Shown here: in pieces, positions 1 through 7,866 of the stretch
How positions within the stretch are numbered: position 1 is the stretch's first letter
Layout of the letters: each line of letters opens with the position of its first letter
From: an uncultured Spirochaetota bacterium
GTDB lineage: Bacteria; Spirochaetota; Spirochaetia; Treponematales; Treponemataceae
Length of the DNA: 43,411 nucleotides
NCBI GenBank assembly: GCA_944389415.1
Contig: CALXMF010000017.1
Location: 1 to 43,411 of the forward strand
Reading direction: 5' to 3'
Translations under genes and position numbers: made by a program
The notes under the pieces: model-generated
The model's database searches: none
The model's input: the letters and a program-made list of their open reading frames with translations, nothing else
Told to the model about the DNA's origin: nothing

Positions 1-63
1 GTTGTGGTAACTAACATTTTGGAATTTTCAATGGCTTTTTTCTACCCCAAATTGCGAACTTTA

Positions 64-92
64 TTGTACACTATCTTTATTTGAGTTATAAT
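64..92 (+). promoter_or_regulatory. sigma70-type promoter of the diguanylate cyclase gene (leaderless geometry)
   Basis: TTGTAC (64-69) is followed by a 17-nt spacer and a perfect TATAAT (87-92). Only six bases separate the -10 box from the ATG at 99, so the expected transcription start is the A of the start codon. No Shine-Dalgarno sequence is present before the gene. Confidence 0.65.
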
Positions 93-98
93 AATTAA

Positions 99-1886
99 AT
101 GGTAAATCAATCCGGATCGTACTGGAGAATTGTTTCATATAGTTCTATATTGATATTCTTGATAATTATATGTTCTTTTTTATTTGCATTCCAAATTCAA
201 GACTTGTTTGAGGATCAGTTTAGAACTGTTGTGTATGAAGTTGTTGAATCTGCGGTAAAGCAGACTCAACTGAAAATCAATAATGCAGTAATAATCATAC
301 GCAATACCGCACGGGAACTTGCAGATAGAAATTCTTTTTCAGATTATTCTGTGTATTTACAGTTGTTGTCAAACGCATCTGAAGCAGATTTTTCTTCTAT
401 TTTATTAGTGAATATGGAAGGTGAATGTTATTTTCAGAGTGAAACTGCATTATGGAACCATTCTATCGCGCAAGAACCTTTTTTCGCAGCTGCCACTCAA
501 GGATACGGCTCTGTAACATACTCAACGCCGGATGAACAGACTGGTAAACATGCATCGATTATCATTTGTGAACCAGTACGGTCTGGGAATATTGTTTCTG
601 CTGTGTTAATTGGTCTTTATATAGATAAAAAGCTGGATGAGATTGTCAAACAGTCTTTTTTTGATGGTTTGGCAGCTAGTAATATTGTAACATCTACCGG
701 TTCCTGTATTGCTGGTTCTTTATCTTCATATTCACAGTATCTTTTTAATGAAGAAGATAACCTATTGTTTAAAGAGGATGATAGGCTGTTTTTGCTTTCT
801 GAATTAGCTGATGGTGAAACAGGCTGGTATGATTATGAAGTAAATAGCCGTTCGTGTTCGCTGGTATATATGCCTCTGGAAATTCAGGATCTGTATCTGC
901 TTTTTGCAGTGCAACGTGATCTCCGTGCAATTGGTCTGCCGCCGGTTACGCCTAAAATACTTTTTTTTGTTATTGTAAATGCGGTTCTTTTTATTTTACT
1001 GATAGTACTTTGTGTGTATTTTCTATTGAATCAGCGAAAGGAATTATATCATTCCTATCAAGAGATAAGTTCATTGTATGAAACAATTCCCAGTCCGATA
1101 GTTCAGATTTCCCTTGATTATAATTTAACTCTGGTAAGTGCGAATAAGCCGTTTTATGATTTAACAGGGTACAATGAGGGAGAAATAAAACGCCTGACTG
1201 ATATTGTGTTTGCTGAATATGTTCCTCTGCTGCGAAATTTGACCTCTGATACCAAGGAATTGGATTTTCAGATCCTCTGCCAAGATGGAAAGCAGAAATG
1301 GATAAGCGGACGGTTTTCATGTTACCGTGATAATAGGTATGTTTCCTGCTCATTCATTGATATATCAGTGCGTATGCAGGAATTAGATCGAATAGAAGAG
1401 TCGGCAAATACTGATTCAATGACAGGTTTAAGAAATAAACAGTTTGCGGTTGCCAGAATAAAATCTTTTCTTGCAAACGGTGGCAAAGGCGGGGTATTAA
1501 TGATTTTCGATCTGGATAATTTTAAACGGGTAAATGATACGGTTGGACATCCTGAAGGAGATATATTATTGAAAAAATTTGCATCCTGTCTTAAAAATCA
1601 TTTTCGGGAAAAAGACATTACGGCACGCTTTGGAGGTGATGAATTCGTTGTATTTATTGAAACGGAAATATCCTGCGAATTGCTGGAAAAAAAACTGTCT
1701 TTGTTTTTTGAGAAAATACGTGCTGAGCTTGCGGCATATTATGAGCGTTTTTCTTTGTCTGTCAGTGCCGGTGCTGCTTGGGTTCAGAAAGGTGATACAT
1801 ATGATATTTTGTATGCACGGGCAGATAGTGCGCTATATATGTCAAAACGTGGCGGTAAGGATCAATTTACTATTTTGCAGACATAA
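99..1886 (+). CDS. membrane diguanylate cyclase: extracytoplasmic Cache-like sensor, PAS and GGDEF
   Basis: 595 aa. A membrane segment near residues 10-30 is followed by a periplasmic-side sensor of about 255 residues resembling a dCache domain, then a second membrane segment (about 287-312), a PAS domain (about 325-430) and a C-terminal GGDEF domain (about 435-595). The active-site motif RFGGDEF is intact, so synthesis of cyclic di-GMP from two GTP is expected. An REKD tetrad lies five residues before GGDEF, where the product-binding RxxD inhibitory site normally sits, so feedback inhibition is likely. No EAL domain is present. The gene precedes a sugar ABC importer and may sense a ligand of that pathway, but the link is only positional. 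The start is set by the promoter immediately upstream; there is no ribosome-binding site. Confidence 0.92.
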   Translation: MVNQSGSYWRIVSYSSILIFLIIICSFLFAFQIQDLFEDQFRTVVYEVVESAVKQTQLKINNAVIIIRNTARELADRNSFSDYSVYLQLLSNASEADFSSILLVNMEGECYFQSETALWNHSIAQEPFFAAATQGYGSVTYSTPDEQTGKHASIIICEPVRSGNIVSAVLIGLYIDKKLDEIVKQSFFDGLAASNIVTSTGSCIAGSLSSYSQYLFNEEDNLLFKEDDRLFLLSELADGETGWYDYEVNSRSCSLVYMPLEIQDLYLLFAVQRDLRAIGLPPVTPKILFFVIVNAVLFILLIVLCVYFLLNQRKELYHSYQEISSLYETIPSPIVQISLDYNLTLVSANKPFYDLTGYNEGEIKRLTDIVFAEYVPLLRNLTSDTKELDFQILCQDGKQKWISGRFSCYRDNRYVSCSFIDISVRMQELDRIEESANTDSMTGLRNKQFAVARIKSFLANGGKGGVLMIFDLDNFKRVNDTVGHPEGDILLKKFASCLKNHFREKDITARFGGDEFVVFIETEISCELLEKKLSLFFEKIRAELAAYYERFSLSVSAGAAWVQKGDTYDILYARADSALYMSKRGGKDQFTILQT

Positions 1887-1919
1887 TAATTGTGTGGAGA
1901 AAAAGAAAAGGATAATTCC

Positions 1920-1948
1920 TTGACAGGCGTTGCTGTTCGGTTTAATCT
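1920..1948 (+). promoter_or_regulatory. possible promoter of the sugar ABC importer operon
   Basis: A perfect TTGACA (1920-1925) lies 17 nt before TAATCT (1943-1948), a weak -10 box. It sits between the cyclase stop at 1886 and the binding-protein start at 1968. The predicted start would fall close to the ribosome-binding site at 1957-1962, so the leader would be very short. The poor -10 keeps confidence low. Confidence 0.4.
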
Positions 1949-1967
1949 TATTTATGAAGGAGTAATC

Positions 1968-3329
1968 ATGAAAAAGAATAAGTTGTTTTTTTCTGCATTG
2001 ATTGTTTGTGCTGGAGTATCTTTGCTTGCCGGATGCGGTAAAGATAAGAGTCAAGAAATTTATTTTTTGAACTTTAAACCGGAAATTGCTACAATTTATG
2101 AAGAAAAAGTTGCACCTGCCTTTGCAAAGGAAAATCCCGGTTATACATTAAAAGTTGTAACTGCTGCTTCTGGAACATATGAACAGACTCTGCGCAGTGA
2201 AATTGTCAAGTCTGAACCGCCGGCTATTTTTCAGGTAAATGGACCTGTCGGCCTTGCAAACTGGAAGGACAGTGTCGCTCCTCTGGACAATACGCAGTTT
2301 TACAGTCTGTTGGCAGATACTTCTATGGCACTTAAGTATGATGGTAAAGTTGCTGCAATTCCCTACGCTGTAGAGGGGTATGGAATTATTTATAATGATG
2401 CTATCATGCGGGCATATTTCTCTTTGCCTAATAAAGCAGTTTCTATTTCTTCCACAGAAGAAATCAACAGTTTTGAATTACTGAAAGCCGTTGCTGAGGA
2501 CATGACGAAGAATAAAGATGCGCTTGGTATTAAAGGTGTATTTGCCTCTACATCAATGTCTGCGGGAAACCAGTGGAGATGGCAGACTCATACAGTTAAT
2601 GTTCCTCTTTATTATGAATTTGCTGAAAAGAATCCGTCTGCCACACCGCTCGAAAACGGACTTGCAACTGCTGATTTTACATTCAAATATAACGAGAATT
2701 TTAAGAATCTGATGGATTTATATACACAGAATAGTACAACTGCTATCAGTCTGCTTGGTTCAAAATCTACAGATGATTCAATGGCTGAATTTGCTCTTGG
2801 TCAGTGTGCAATGGTTCAAAATGGAAACTGGGCGGCTGCTCAGATTCTTGGTACACCTGGCAATAAAGTCGCAGCAGAGGATATCAAATTCCTCCCGCTG
2901 TATATGGGTATCCCCGGTGAAGAAAAAGCAGGATTATGTGTTGGAACAGAAAACTATCTGTGTATTAATAAGGGTGCTTCAGAAGAAGCTCAGAAAGGTG
3001 CTGATATATTCCTGCACTGGTTGTTTAGCTCTGAGACTGGTAAGGCGATTGTATCTAATGAGTTGATGTTTATTACGCCTTTTAACAGTTTTTCTGCTGA
3101 TGAGCTTCCTGCTGATCCGTTATCACAGCAGGTCAGTCTCTGGATGAACAAACCTGGTGTTTCTTCAGTCGCGTGGACATTTAATGCAATTCCATCAGAA
3201 GAATGGAAAAACAGATTTGGTTCCAACTTGTTTATGTATTTTGAAGGAAAATCATCATGGGCTGATGTGGTAAAAAATGCGACAGCTGATTGGACTAGTG
3301 AATGGAATATTAAAAACGGGAGTAAATAA
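1968..3329 (+). CDS. sugar ABC importer, lipoprotein substrate-binding protein
   Basis: 453 aa from the ATG at 1968, which has AAGGAG at 1957-1962, five bases upstream. The N-terminus is a lipoprotein signal (basic MKKNK, hydrophobic stretch, lipobox LAGC), so the mature protein is anchored by an acylated cysteine. The rest resembles family 1 extracellular solute-binding proteins, as in maltose or oligosaccharide importers. Two matching permeases follow, but no ATPase, so a shared MalK/MsmK-type ATPase encoded elsewhere is inferred. The substrate cannot be read from sequence. The downstream KduI/KdgK/Eda cassette suggests uronate-containing oligosaccharides, but a terminator separates the two units. 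Confidence 0.9.
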   Translation: MKKNKLFFSALIVCAGVSLLAGCGKDKSQEIYFLNFKPEIATIYEEKVAPAFAKENPGYTLKVVTAASGTYEQTLRSEIVKSEPPAIFQVNGPVGLANWKDSVAPLDNTQFYSLLADTSMALKYDGKVAAIPYAVEGYGIIYNDAIMRAYFSLPNKAVSISSTEEINSFELLKAVAEDMTKNKDALGIKGVFASTSMSAGNQWRWQTHTVNVPLYYEFAEKNPSATPLENGLATADFTFKYNENFKNLMDLYTQNSTTAISLLGSKSTDDSMAEFALGQCAMVQNGNWAAAQILGTPGNKVAAEDIKFLPLYMGIPGEEKAGLCVGTENYLCINKGASEEAQKGADIFLHWLFSSETGKAIVSNELMFITPFNSFSADELPADPLSQQVSLWMNKPGVSSVAWTFNAIPSEEWKNRFGSNLFMYFEGKSSWADVVKNATADWTSEWNIKNGSK

Positions 3330-3351
3330 CCTGTAATTCTATTAACTATGT

Positions 3352-3374
3352 GTATCACCCTTTTGGGGTGATAC
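3352..3374 (+). other. intercistronic stem-loop between binding protein and permeases
   Basis: GTATCACCC (3352-3360) pairs with GGGTGATAC (3366-3374) around a five-base loop, with no T-run after it. It sits in the 79-bp gap between the binding-protein stop and the first permease. Such hairpins (as in malE-malF) commonly protect the upstream message and lower downstream expression, giving more binding protein than permease. The role here is inferred. Confidence 0.6.
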
Positions 3375-3408
3375 ATATACATATATGCTGCTGTAAAAGA
3401 GGATATAT

Positions 3409-4254
3409 ATGGAAAAAGCTCTTCGGAAATATTTTCCGCTGTTTGTCTTGCCTGGAGTAGTCTGTTTTTGTGTTGCTTTTTTATTCCCTATGATTATGGG
3501 AATTTATCTTTCATTTTGTAAATTCACTAATGTAAATAATGCGCAATGGGTAGGACTTTCTAATTATATAACAGCTTTCACTATAGATAAAGAATTTTTC
3601 TCGGCGTTATGGTTTACCGTAAAATTTGCTGTAGTGACTGTTATTTCGATAAATATTTTGTCGTTTACACTAGCGATTATGCTTACGCGTGGAATTACTG
3701 GTACAAATCTGTTCCGAACAGTATTTTTTATGCCGAATCTTATCGGCGGTATTGTGCTTGGGTGGATCTGGCAGGTTATTATAAACGGAGTCCTGTATAA
3801 ATATGATGCTACAATTGTTTCCAATCCTTCATACGGTTTCTGGGGACTTGTCATCCTGATGAACTGGCAGAACGTTGGATATATGATGGTTATCTATATA
3901 GCTGCGATTCAGAATATTCCTTCTGATATGTTGGAAGCGGCATCAATAGATGGTGCTAATTATTGGACAACACTGCGTAAGATAATTATTCCGTCTGTGA
4001 TGCCGTCTATCACAATTTGTTTGTTCATGACGGTAACAAATGGATTTAAATTATTTGACCAGAATCTTGCGTTGACAGCCGGTGAGCCTGGAAAACAGAC
4101 TGAAATGCTCGCGCTCAATATTTATAATACCTTTTATGGAAGGATGGGTTTTGAAGGTGTCGGTCAGGCAAAAGCTGTTGTATTTACAGTTATTGTAGCA
4201 TTGATTGCGTTACTGCAGCTTAAAATCACCCGAGGTAAGGAGGTGGAGCAATGA
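3409..4254 (+). CDS. sugar ABC importer permease (MalF-like)
   Basis: 281 aa, about six hydrophobic helices, an inner-membrane permease of the carbohydrate uptake class. The cytoplasmic EAA coupling loop is visible as LEAASIDGANYWTTLRKIIIP near residues 178-200, the site that docks the ATPase. An AAGAGGA ribosome-binding site precedes the ATG at 3409. Its stop overlaps the next start in an ATGA arrangement (4251-4254), indicating translational coupling to the partner permease. Length is usual for a short MalF/UgpA-type subunit. Confidence 0.93.
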   Translation: MEKALRKYFPLFVLPGVVCFCVAFLFPMIMGIYLSFCKFTNVNNAQWVGLSNYITAFTIDKEFFSALWFTVKFAVVTVISINILSFTLAIMLTRGITGTNLFRTVFFMPNLIGGIVLGWIWQVIINGVLYKYDATIVSNPSYGFWGLVILMNWQNVGYMMVIYIAAIQNIPSDMLEAASIDGANYWTTLRKIIIPSVMPSITICLFMTVTNGFKLFDQNLALTAGEPGKQTEMLALNIYNTFYGRMGFEGVGQAKAVVFTVIVALIALLQLKITRGKEVEQ

Positions 4255-5108
4255 AATACTCTGCAAAAGGGTCACCGATGGTGAGAAGATTGTTGTTCAT
4301 TCTGCTGCTTGCGGTTGCGTTATTTGTTTTGTTTCCTATTTTTGTTGTATTGATGAATTCTTTTAAAAGCCGGTTGTTTATTTCTTCTGAGCCATTTAGT
4401 CTGCCGTCTTTTGCATCTGATAATATGACTTTTGCGGGATTATCCAATTATACTGGAGGTGTGAGTAAAACAAAATTTTTTAATGCCTTTGGTTATTCGT
4501 TATGGATAACGATTGCATCAGTATGCGGTATTCTGCTTGTTTCAAGTATGCTCGCATGGTATATCACTCGTATTAAAAATAAATTAACCAGTATTATTTA
4601 TTATTGTCTGGTGTTTTCGATGATTGTACCATTTCAGATGGTCATGTTTACCATGAGTAAAATGGCTAATATGATGCATTTGGATAATCCTGTGGGAATT
4701 ATTTTCATATATATTGGATTTGGATGTGGTATGTCAACGTTTATGTTTGCGGGTTTCATTAAATCAATTCCTCTTTCACTGGAAGAGGCTGCGATGATTG
4801 ATGGGGCGACTCCGCCGCAAACGTTTTTTTCTATTATATTACCTACACTGAAAAGTACGGCTGTGACGATTGGTATTCTTGAGACAATGTGGGTTTGGAA
4901 TGATTATCTGCTTCCGTATTTGACAATCGGTACTGATTATAAAACAATCCCTGTTGCTATCCAGTATCTGCGCGGCGGATATGGTGCGGTAGATATGGGG
5001 GCGATGATGGCTATGCTGGTTCTTGCCATGCTGCCGGTGATTGTTTTTTATTTGTCGTGCCAGAAATATATTATTGAGGGTGTTCTTGCTGGAGCAGTAA
5101 AAGGATAG
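4251..5108 (+). CDS. sugar ABC importer permease (MalG-like)
   Basis: 285 aa, six predicted membrane helices, the second half of the heterodimeric permease. The EAA loop reads LEEAAMIDGATPPQTFFSI near residues 177-196. The C-terminus ends in GVLAGAVKG, typical of MalG/UgpE/LacG proteins. A strong AAGGAGG lies just before the start, inside the end of the preceding permease gene, and the two reading frames overlap by four bases. A rho-independent terminator follows about 70 bp after the stop, closing the importer operon. Confidence 0.93.
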   Translation: MKYSAKGSPMVRRLLFILLLAVALFVLFPIFVVLMNSFKSRLFISSEPFSLPSFASDNMTFAGLSNYTGGVSKTKFFNAFGYSLWITIASVCGILLVSSMLAWYITRIKNKLTSIIYYCLVFSMIVPFQMVMFTMSKMANMMHLDNPVGIIFIYIGFGCGMSTFMFAGFIKSIPLSLEEAAMIDGATPPQTFFSIILPTLKSTAVTIGILETMWVWNDYLLPYLTIGTDYKTIPVAIQYLRGGYGAVDMGAMMAMLVLAMLPVIVFYLSCQKYIIEGVLAGAVKG

Positions 5109-5178
5109 CTCAGCAGCGTATTCTGAAAGACTTAAATTGATGTTTTTCTATACTCCCTTATCTTTTTAATCTGTGATG

Positions 5179-5216
5179 CAGTCGGTTTTGTCGAAACCGA
5201 CTGTTTTCTTTTTTAT
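5179..5216 (+). terminator. rho-independent terminator after the ABC importer
   Basis: CAGTCGGTTT (5179-5188) pairs with AAACCGACTG (5194-5203), followed by a T-rich tract. It separates the importer operon from the kduI-like fragment. Confidence 0.85.
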
Positions 5217-5297
5217 AAGGAAATCATGGGTTCTTAATTGATAATATTTTAAAAGAAGCTGATATTACAGCGGTATACTTTCATATTAAGCGTATTA

Positions 5298-5666
5298 TTG
5301 TATAATGAACGAACGATCAATCAGTTTATTCATCCTGATGTACTTGAAACTTGCCAGTTGTCTATGGGGTGTACTATTCTTGCGGAGGGTTCTGTATGGA
5401 ACACAATGCCTGTTCATACCCATGAACGAAGAATGGAAGTATACTTTTATTTTGATATGGCGCAAGATTCAATTGTTTTCCATTATATGGGAGAACCAAA
5501 TGAAACTCGCCATATAGTTATGCATAATGAACAGGCTGTACTTAATCCTAGTTGGTCTATTCATTCTGGTTGCGGAACAAGCAATTATGCATTTATTTGG
5601 GCAATGGCAGGTGAAAACCGGTCATATGATGATCAAGATTGGGTAAAAACGCTAGATATTCGATAA
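5298..5666 (+). CDS. kduI: half-length 5-keto-4-deoxyuronate isomerase (C-terminal, zinc-binding half only)
   Basis: 122 aa if a TTG at 5298 is used. The protein aligns end to end with the C-terminal part of KduI (about 276-280 aa in known members), starting at the conserved ERTIN segment and continuing through [42 protein letters not shown] and WSIHSG to the natural C-terminus. The zinc ligands of the cupin fold (HTH, the glutamate of RRMEVY and the later HSG histidine) are present. The N-terminal domain is absent: the frame is closed at 5250 and the residues encoded between do not resemble KduI. No good ribosome-binding site or ATG exists, and a TATAAT (5301-5306) overlaps the proposed start. 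It is either a decaying remnant or a one-domain enzyme. It ends 20 bp before kdgK. Confidence 0.75.
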   Translation: MYNERTINQFIHPDVLETCQLSMGCTILAEGSVWNTMPVHTHERRMEVYFYFDMAQDSIVFHYMGEPNETRHIVMHNEQAVLNPSWSIHSGCGTSNYAFIWAMAGENRSYDDQDWVKTLDIR

Positions 5667-5686
5667 TGAAGGAGTCGATAAATCCT

Positions 5687-6712
5687 ATGAAAGGAAAAGT
5701 TATTACATTTGGAGAGATTATGCTGCGTTTGGCACCGCATGGTTATTATCGATTTGAGCAATCAAATGATTTTGATGCGACATATGGAGGCGGTGAAGCG
5801 AATGTGAGCGTATCTCTTGCAAATTATGGTATTACGACGCAGTTTGTTACGAGAGTCCCTGAGCATGAAATCGGTCAATGTGCGGTAAATGCGCTGCGCA
5901 GATATGGAGTGGATGTCAGTCATATTGCGCGGGGCGGGAACCGATTAGGTATATATTATCTGGAGAAAGGCGCGTCACAGAGACCATCAAAAGTTATTTA
6001 TGACCGAACTGGTTCCGCATTTGCCACAGCGTCTCATAATGATTTTGATTGGAAAAAAATCTTTGATGGAGCATGCTGGTTTCACTTTACAGGAATAACG
6101 CCTGCGCTGGGGGGAGAGCTGCCATCTATTTGTCTTGAAGCATGTAAAACAGCGAAAGAGATGGGTATTACAGTATCATGCGATTTAAATTATCGAAAAA
6201 AGTTGTGGAGCAAAGAGGAAGCCGGCCGAGTAATGGGAGAATTATGCCGCTATGTTGATATATGCATCGCAAATGAGGAAGATGCTTGTGATGTGTTTGG
6301 AATACGGGCTGAAAAAACAGATGTAACTAAAGGTGAAGTAGATATTTCTGGCTATCAGAATGTTGCCAGGCATCTTTTGGAACGGTTTGAATTTAAAAAA
6401 GTCGCTATTACGCTTCGGGAATCTGTGTCTGCGAATGATAATGGGTGGTCTGCGTTGCTGTATGACGGCAGTGAATTCTATTTGAGCAGAAAATATAATA
6501 TACATATTGTAGACCGTGTCGGGGGCGGAGACAGCTTTGGCGGCGGATTGATTTATGCCTGTATGAATGGATATGACGGACAGAAAACAGTTGAATTCGC
6601 GGCTGCGGCATCATGTTTGAAACATTCAATAGAGGGTGATTTTAATATGGTCAGCGTTGCTGAAGTGGAGAGACTTATGCAAGGAGATGCGTCTGGCCGG
6701 GTACAGCGCTAA
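5687..6712 (+). CDS. kdgK: 2-keto-3-deoxygluconate kinase (PfkB family)
   Basis: 341 aa from the ATG at 5687, supported by GAAGGAG at 5668-5674. The PfkB/ribokinase fold is clear: a sugar-binding glycine-rich start (YGGGEANVSVSLANYG, near residue 36), SCDLNYRKKLW in the middle, and the ATP/anion-hole signature DRVGGGDSFGGGL near residues 277-289 with the catalytic Asp in GGGDSF. It should phosphorylate 2-keto-3-deoxygluconate to KDPG. The next gene encodes the aldolase for that product and the preceding one an isomerase fragment of the same uronate route, which is the main reason for choosing KDG over fructose or other PfkB substrates. Confidence 0.87.
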   Translation: MKGKVITFGEIMLRLAPHGYYRFEQSNDFDATYGGGEANVSVSLANYGITTQFVTRVPEHEIGQCAVNALRRYGVDVSHIARGGNRLGIYYLEKGASQRPSKVIYDRTGSAFATASHNDFDWKKIFDGACWFHFTGITPALGGELPSICLEACKTAKEMGITVSCDLNYRKKLWSKEEAGRVMGELCRYVDICIANEEDACDVFGIRAEKTDVTKGEVDISGYQNVARHLLERFEFKKVAITLRESVSANDNGWSALLYDGSEFYLSRKYNIHIVDRVGGGDSFGGGLIYACMNGYDGQKTVEFAAAASCLKHSIEGDFNMVSVAEVERLMQGDASGRVQR

Positions 6713-6728
6713 AGAAGAAAAGTTTGAT

Positions 6729-7688
6729 ATGCAGAGTATAACAGAACGGTTAGAACAAATAGGTATAGTTCCAGTAATTGCACTTGATGATGCTTCTGAT
6801 GCGGTATCGCTTGCCGGAGCGCTGTGGCGTGGAGGACTTACAAGTGCTGAGATAACTTTCAGAACATCAGCTGCTGAAGATGCGATACGGGAGATGTGCA
6901 GTGCATACCCTGATATGTTGGTCGGTGCTGGGACGGTACTGACGGCGGAGCAAGTTGATCGTGCGGTAGAAGCTGGTGCTCAGTTTATTGTGTCACCTGG
7001 ATTAAATCCTAAAACGGTGGAGTACTGTCAGAAAAAAGGAGTGCCAATATATCCGGGAACAGGGTGTGCGAGCGATGTTGAGCTGGCTGTTGAGCTCGGT
7101 CTGGATGTGGTGAAGTTTTTTCCCGCTGAACAGGCGGGAGGAATTGGGATGATAAAAGCTCTTTCTGCGCCGTATAGAGGAATACGTTTTTTGCCGACTG
7201 GTGGAATCGATGCTGATAATATGAATACATATCTAAATAGTGAGAGTGTTATCGCGGTTGGCGGCAGCTGGATGGTACAGAAAGACTTAATCAAAGCAAA
7301 AGCATTTGATCGGATAGAAGAGCTGGCGCGAGAAGCTGTAATGAAAATGCTGGGATTTGAATTGGGGCATATTGGAATTAACTGCGCGGATGCAACGGAA
7401 GCTGTTGCCGGAGCAGCTCAGATGTCGGCTTTGTTTGGGTTTGAACAGAGAAATGGGGATATGTCTGTATTTGCCGGTAGCGGACTTGAGTTCATGAAAC
7501 AGTCTGGAAGAGGGCAATCAGGGCATATTGCAGTAAAAACTTGTTCTGTGTTGCGTGCAAAATATGTTTTAGAACGCGGCGGCTGTGCGTTTAGTGAACA
7601 GAACGCAGAATATATAAATGGTAAGCTGACTGCGGTGTATCTTGAACAAGAAATTGCAGGATTTGCAGTGCAGTTGGTACAAAAATAA
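6729..7688 (+). CDS. eda: KDPG/KHG aldolase with C-terminal glyoxalase (VOC)-like domain
   Basis: 319 aa from the ATG at 6729 (weak purine-rich GAAGAAAAG upstream). Residues 1-205 are a class I KDPG aldolase: the catalytic glutamate is in AEITFRT, the substrate loop in VSPGLNP and the Schiff-base lysine in VVKFFPAE, with the phosphate-binding LPTGGI following. It cleaves KDPG to pyruvate and glyceraldehyde-3-phosphate. The usual enzyme ends near residue 210. Here another 110 residues (from LGHIGINCAD) resemble a vicinal-oxygen-chelate/glyoxalase fold. Aldolases with such a tail occur in some anaerobes; the function of the tail is unknown. The gene is 16 bp after kdgK and a terminator follows. 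Confidence 0.87.
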   Translation: MQSITERLEQIGIVPVIALDDASDAVSLAGALWRGGLTSAEITFRTSAAEDAIREMCSAYPDMLVGAGTVLTAEQVDRAVEAGAQFIVSPGLNPKTVEYCQKKGVPIYPGTGCASDVELAVELGLDVVKFFPAEQAGGIGMIKALSAPYRGIRFLPTGGIDADNMNTYLNSESVIAVGGSWMVQKDLIKAKAFDRIEELAREAVMKMLGFELGHIGINCADATEAVAGAAQMSALFGFEQRNGDMSVFAGSGLEFMKQSGRGQSGHIAVKTCSVLRAKYVLERGGCAFSEQNAEYINGKLTAVYLEQEIAGFAVQLVQK

Positions 7689-7700
7689 CTTTTATGTTAG

Positions 7701-7734
7701 GCACAGGTATAATATGTACCTGTGCTTTTATTTA
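7701..7734 (+). terminator. rho-independent terminator after eda
   Basis: GCACAGGTA (7701-7709) pairs with TACCTGTGC (7717-7725), followed by TTTTATTTAT. Confidence 0.85.
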
Positions 7735-7832
7735 TATTGGTAAAGATATTTTGCTAATGTAATCTCGGTTGCATATGATGATTAATACATTAGAAAAAAG
7801 TAGTTAAATATAGAATCATATATATGTTTTTC

Positions 7833-7860
7833 TTGCAAAACTGTGAATGCATGTTATAAT
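7833..7860 (+). promoter_or_regulatory. extended -10 promoter of the sugar kinase gene (leaderless geometry)
   Basis: TTGCAA (7833-7838), a 16-nt spacer and TATAAT (7855-7860) preceded by TGT, an extended -10 element. Six bases separate the -10 box from the ATG at 7867, so the predicted transcription start is the start codon itself. Confidence 0.65.
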
Positions 7861-7866
7861 TTAAAC

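Noticed and set aside
991-1353. Open frame of 120 codons opposite the diguanylate cyclase
   Set aside because: It lies wholly inside a well-supported gene on the other strand, with no ribosome-binding site or recognisable domain.
5274-5306. TATACT and TATAAT boxes as a promoter for the kduI fragment
   Set aside because: Neither has a convincing -35 at the right spacing, and the TATAAT overlaps the only possible start; kept only as a remark in the gene entry.
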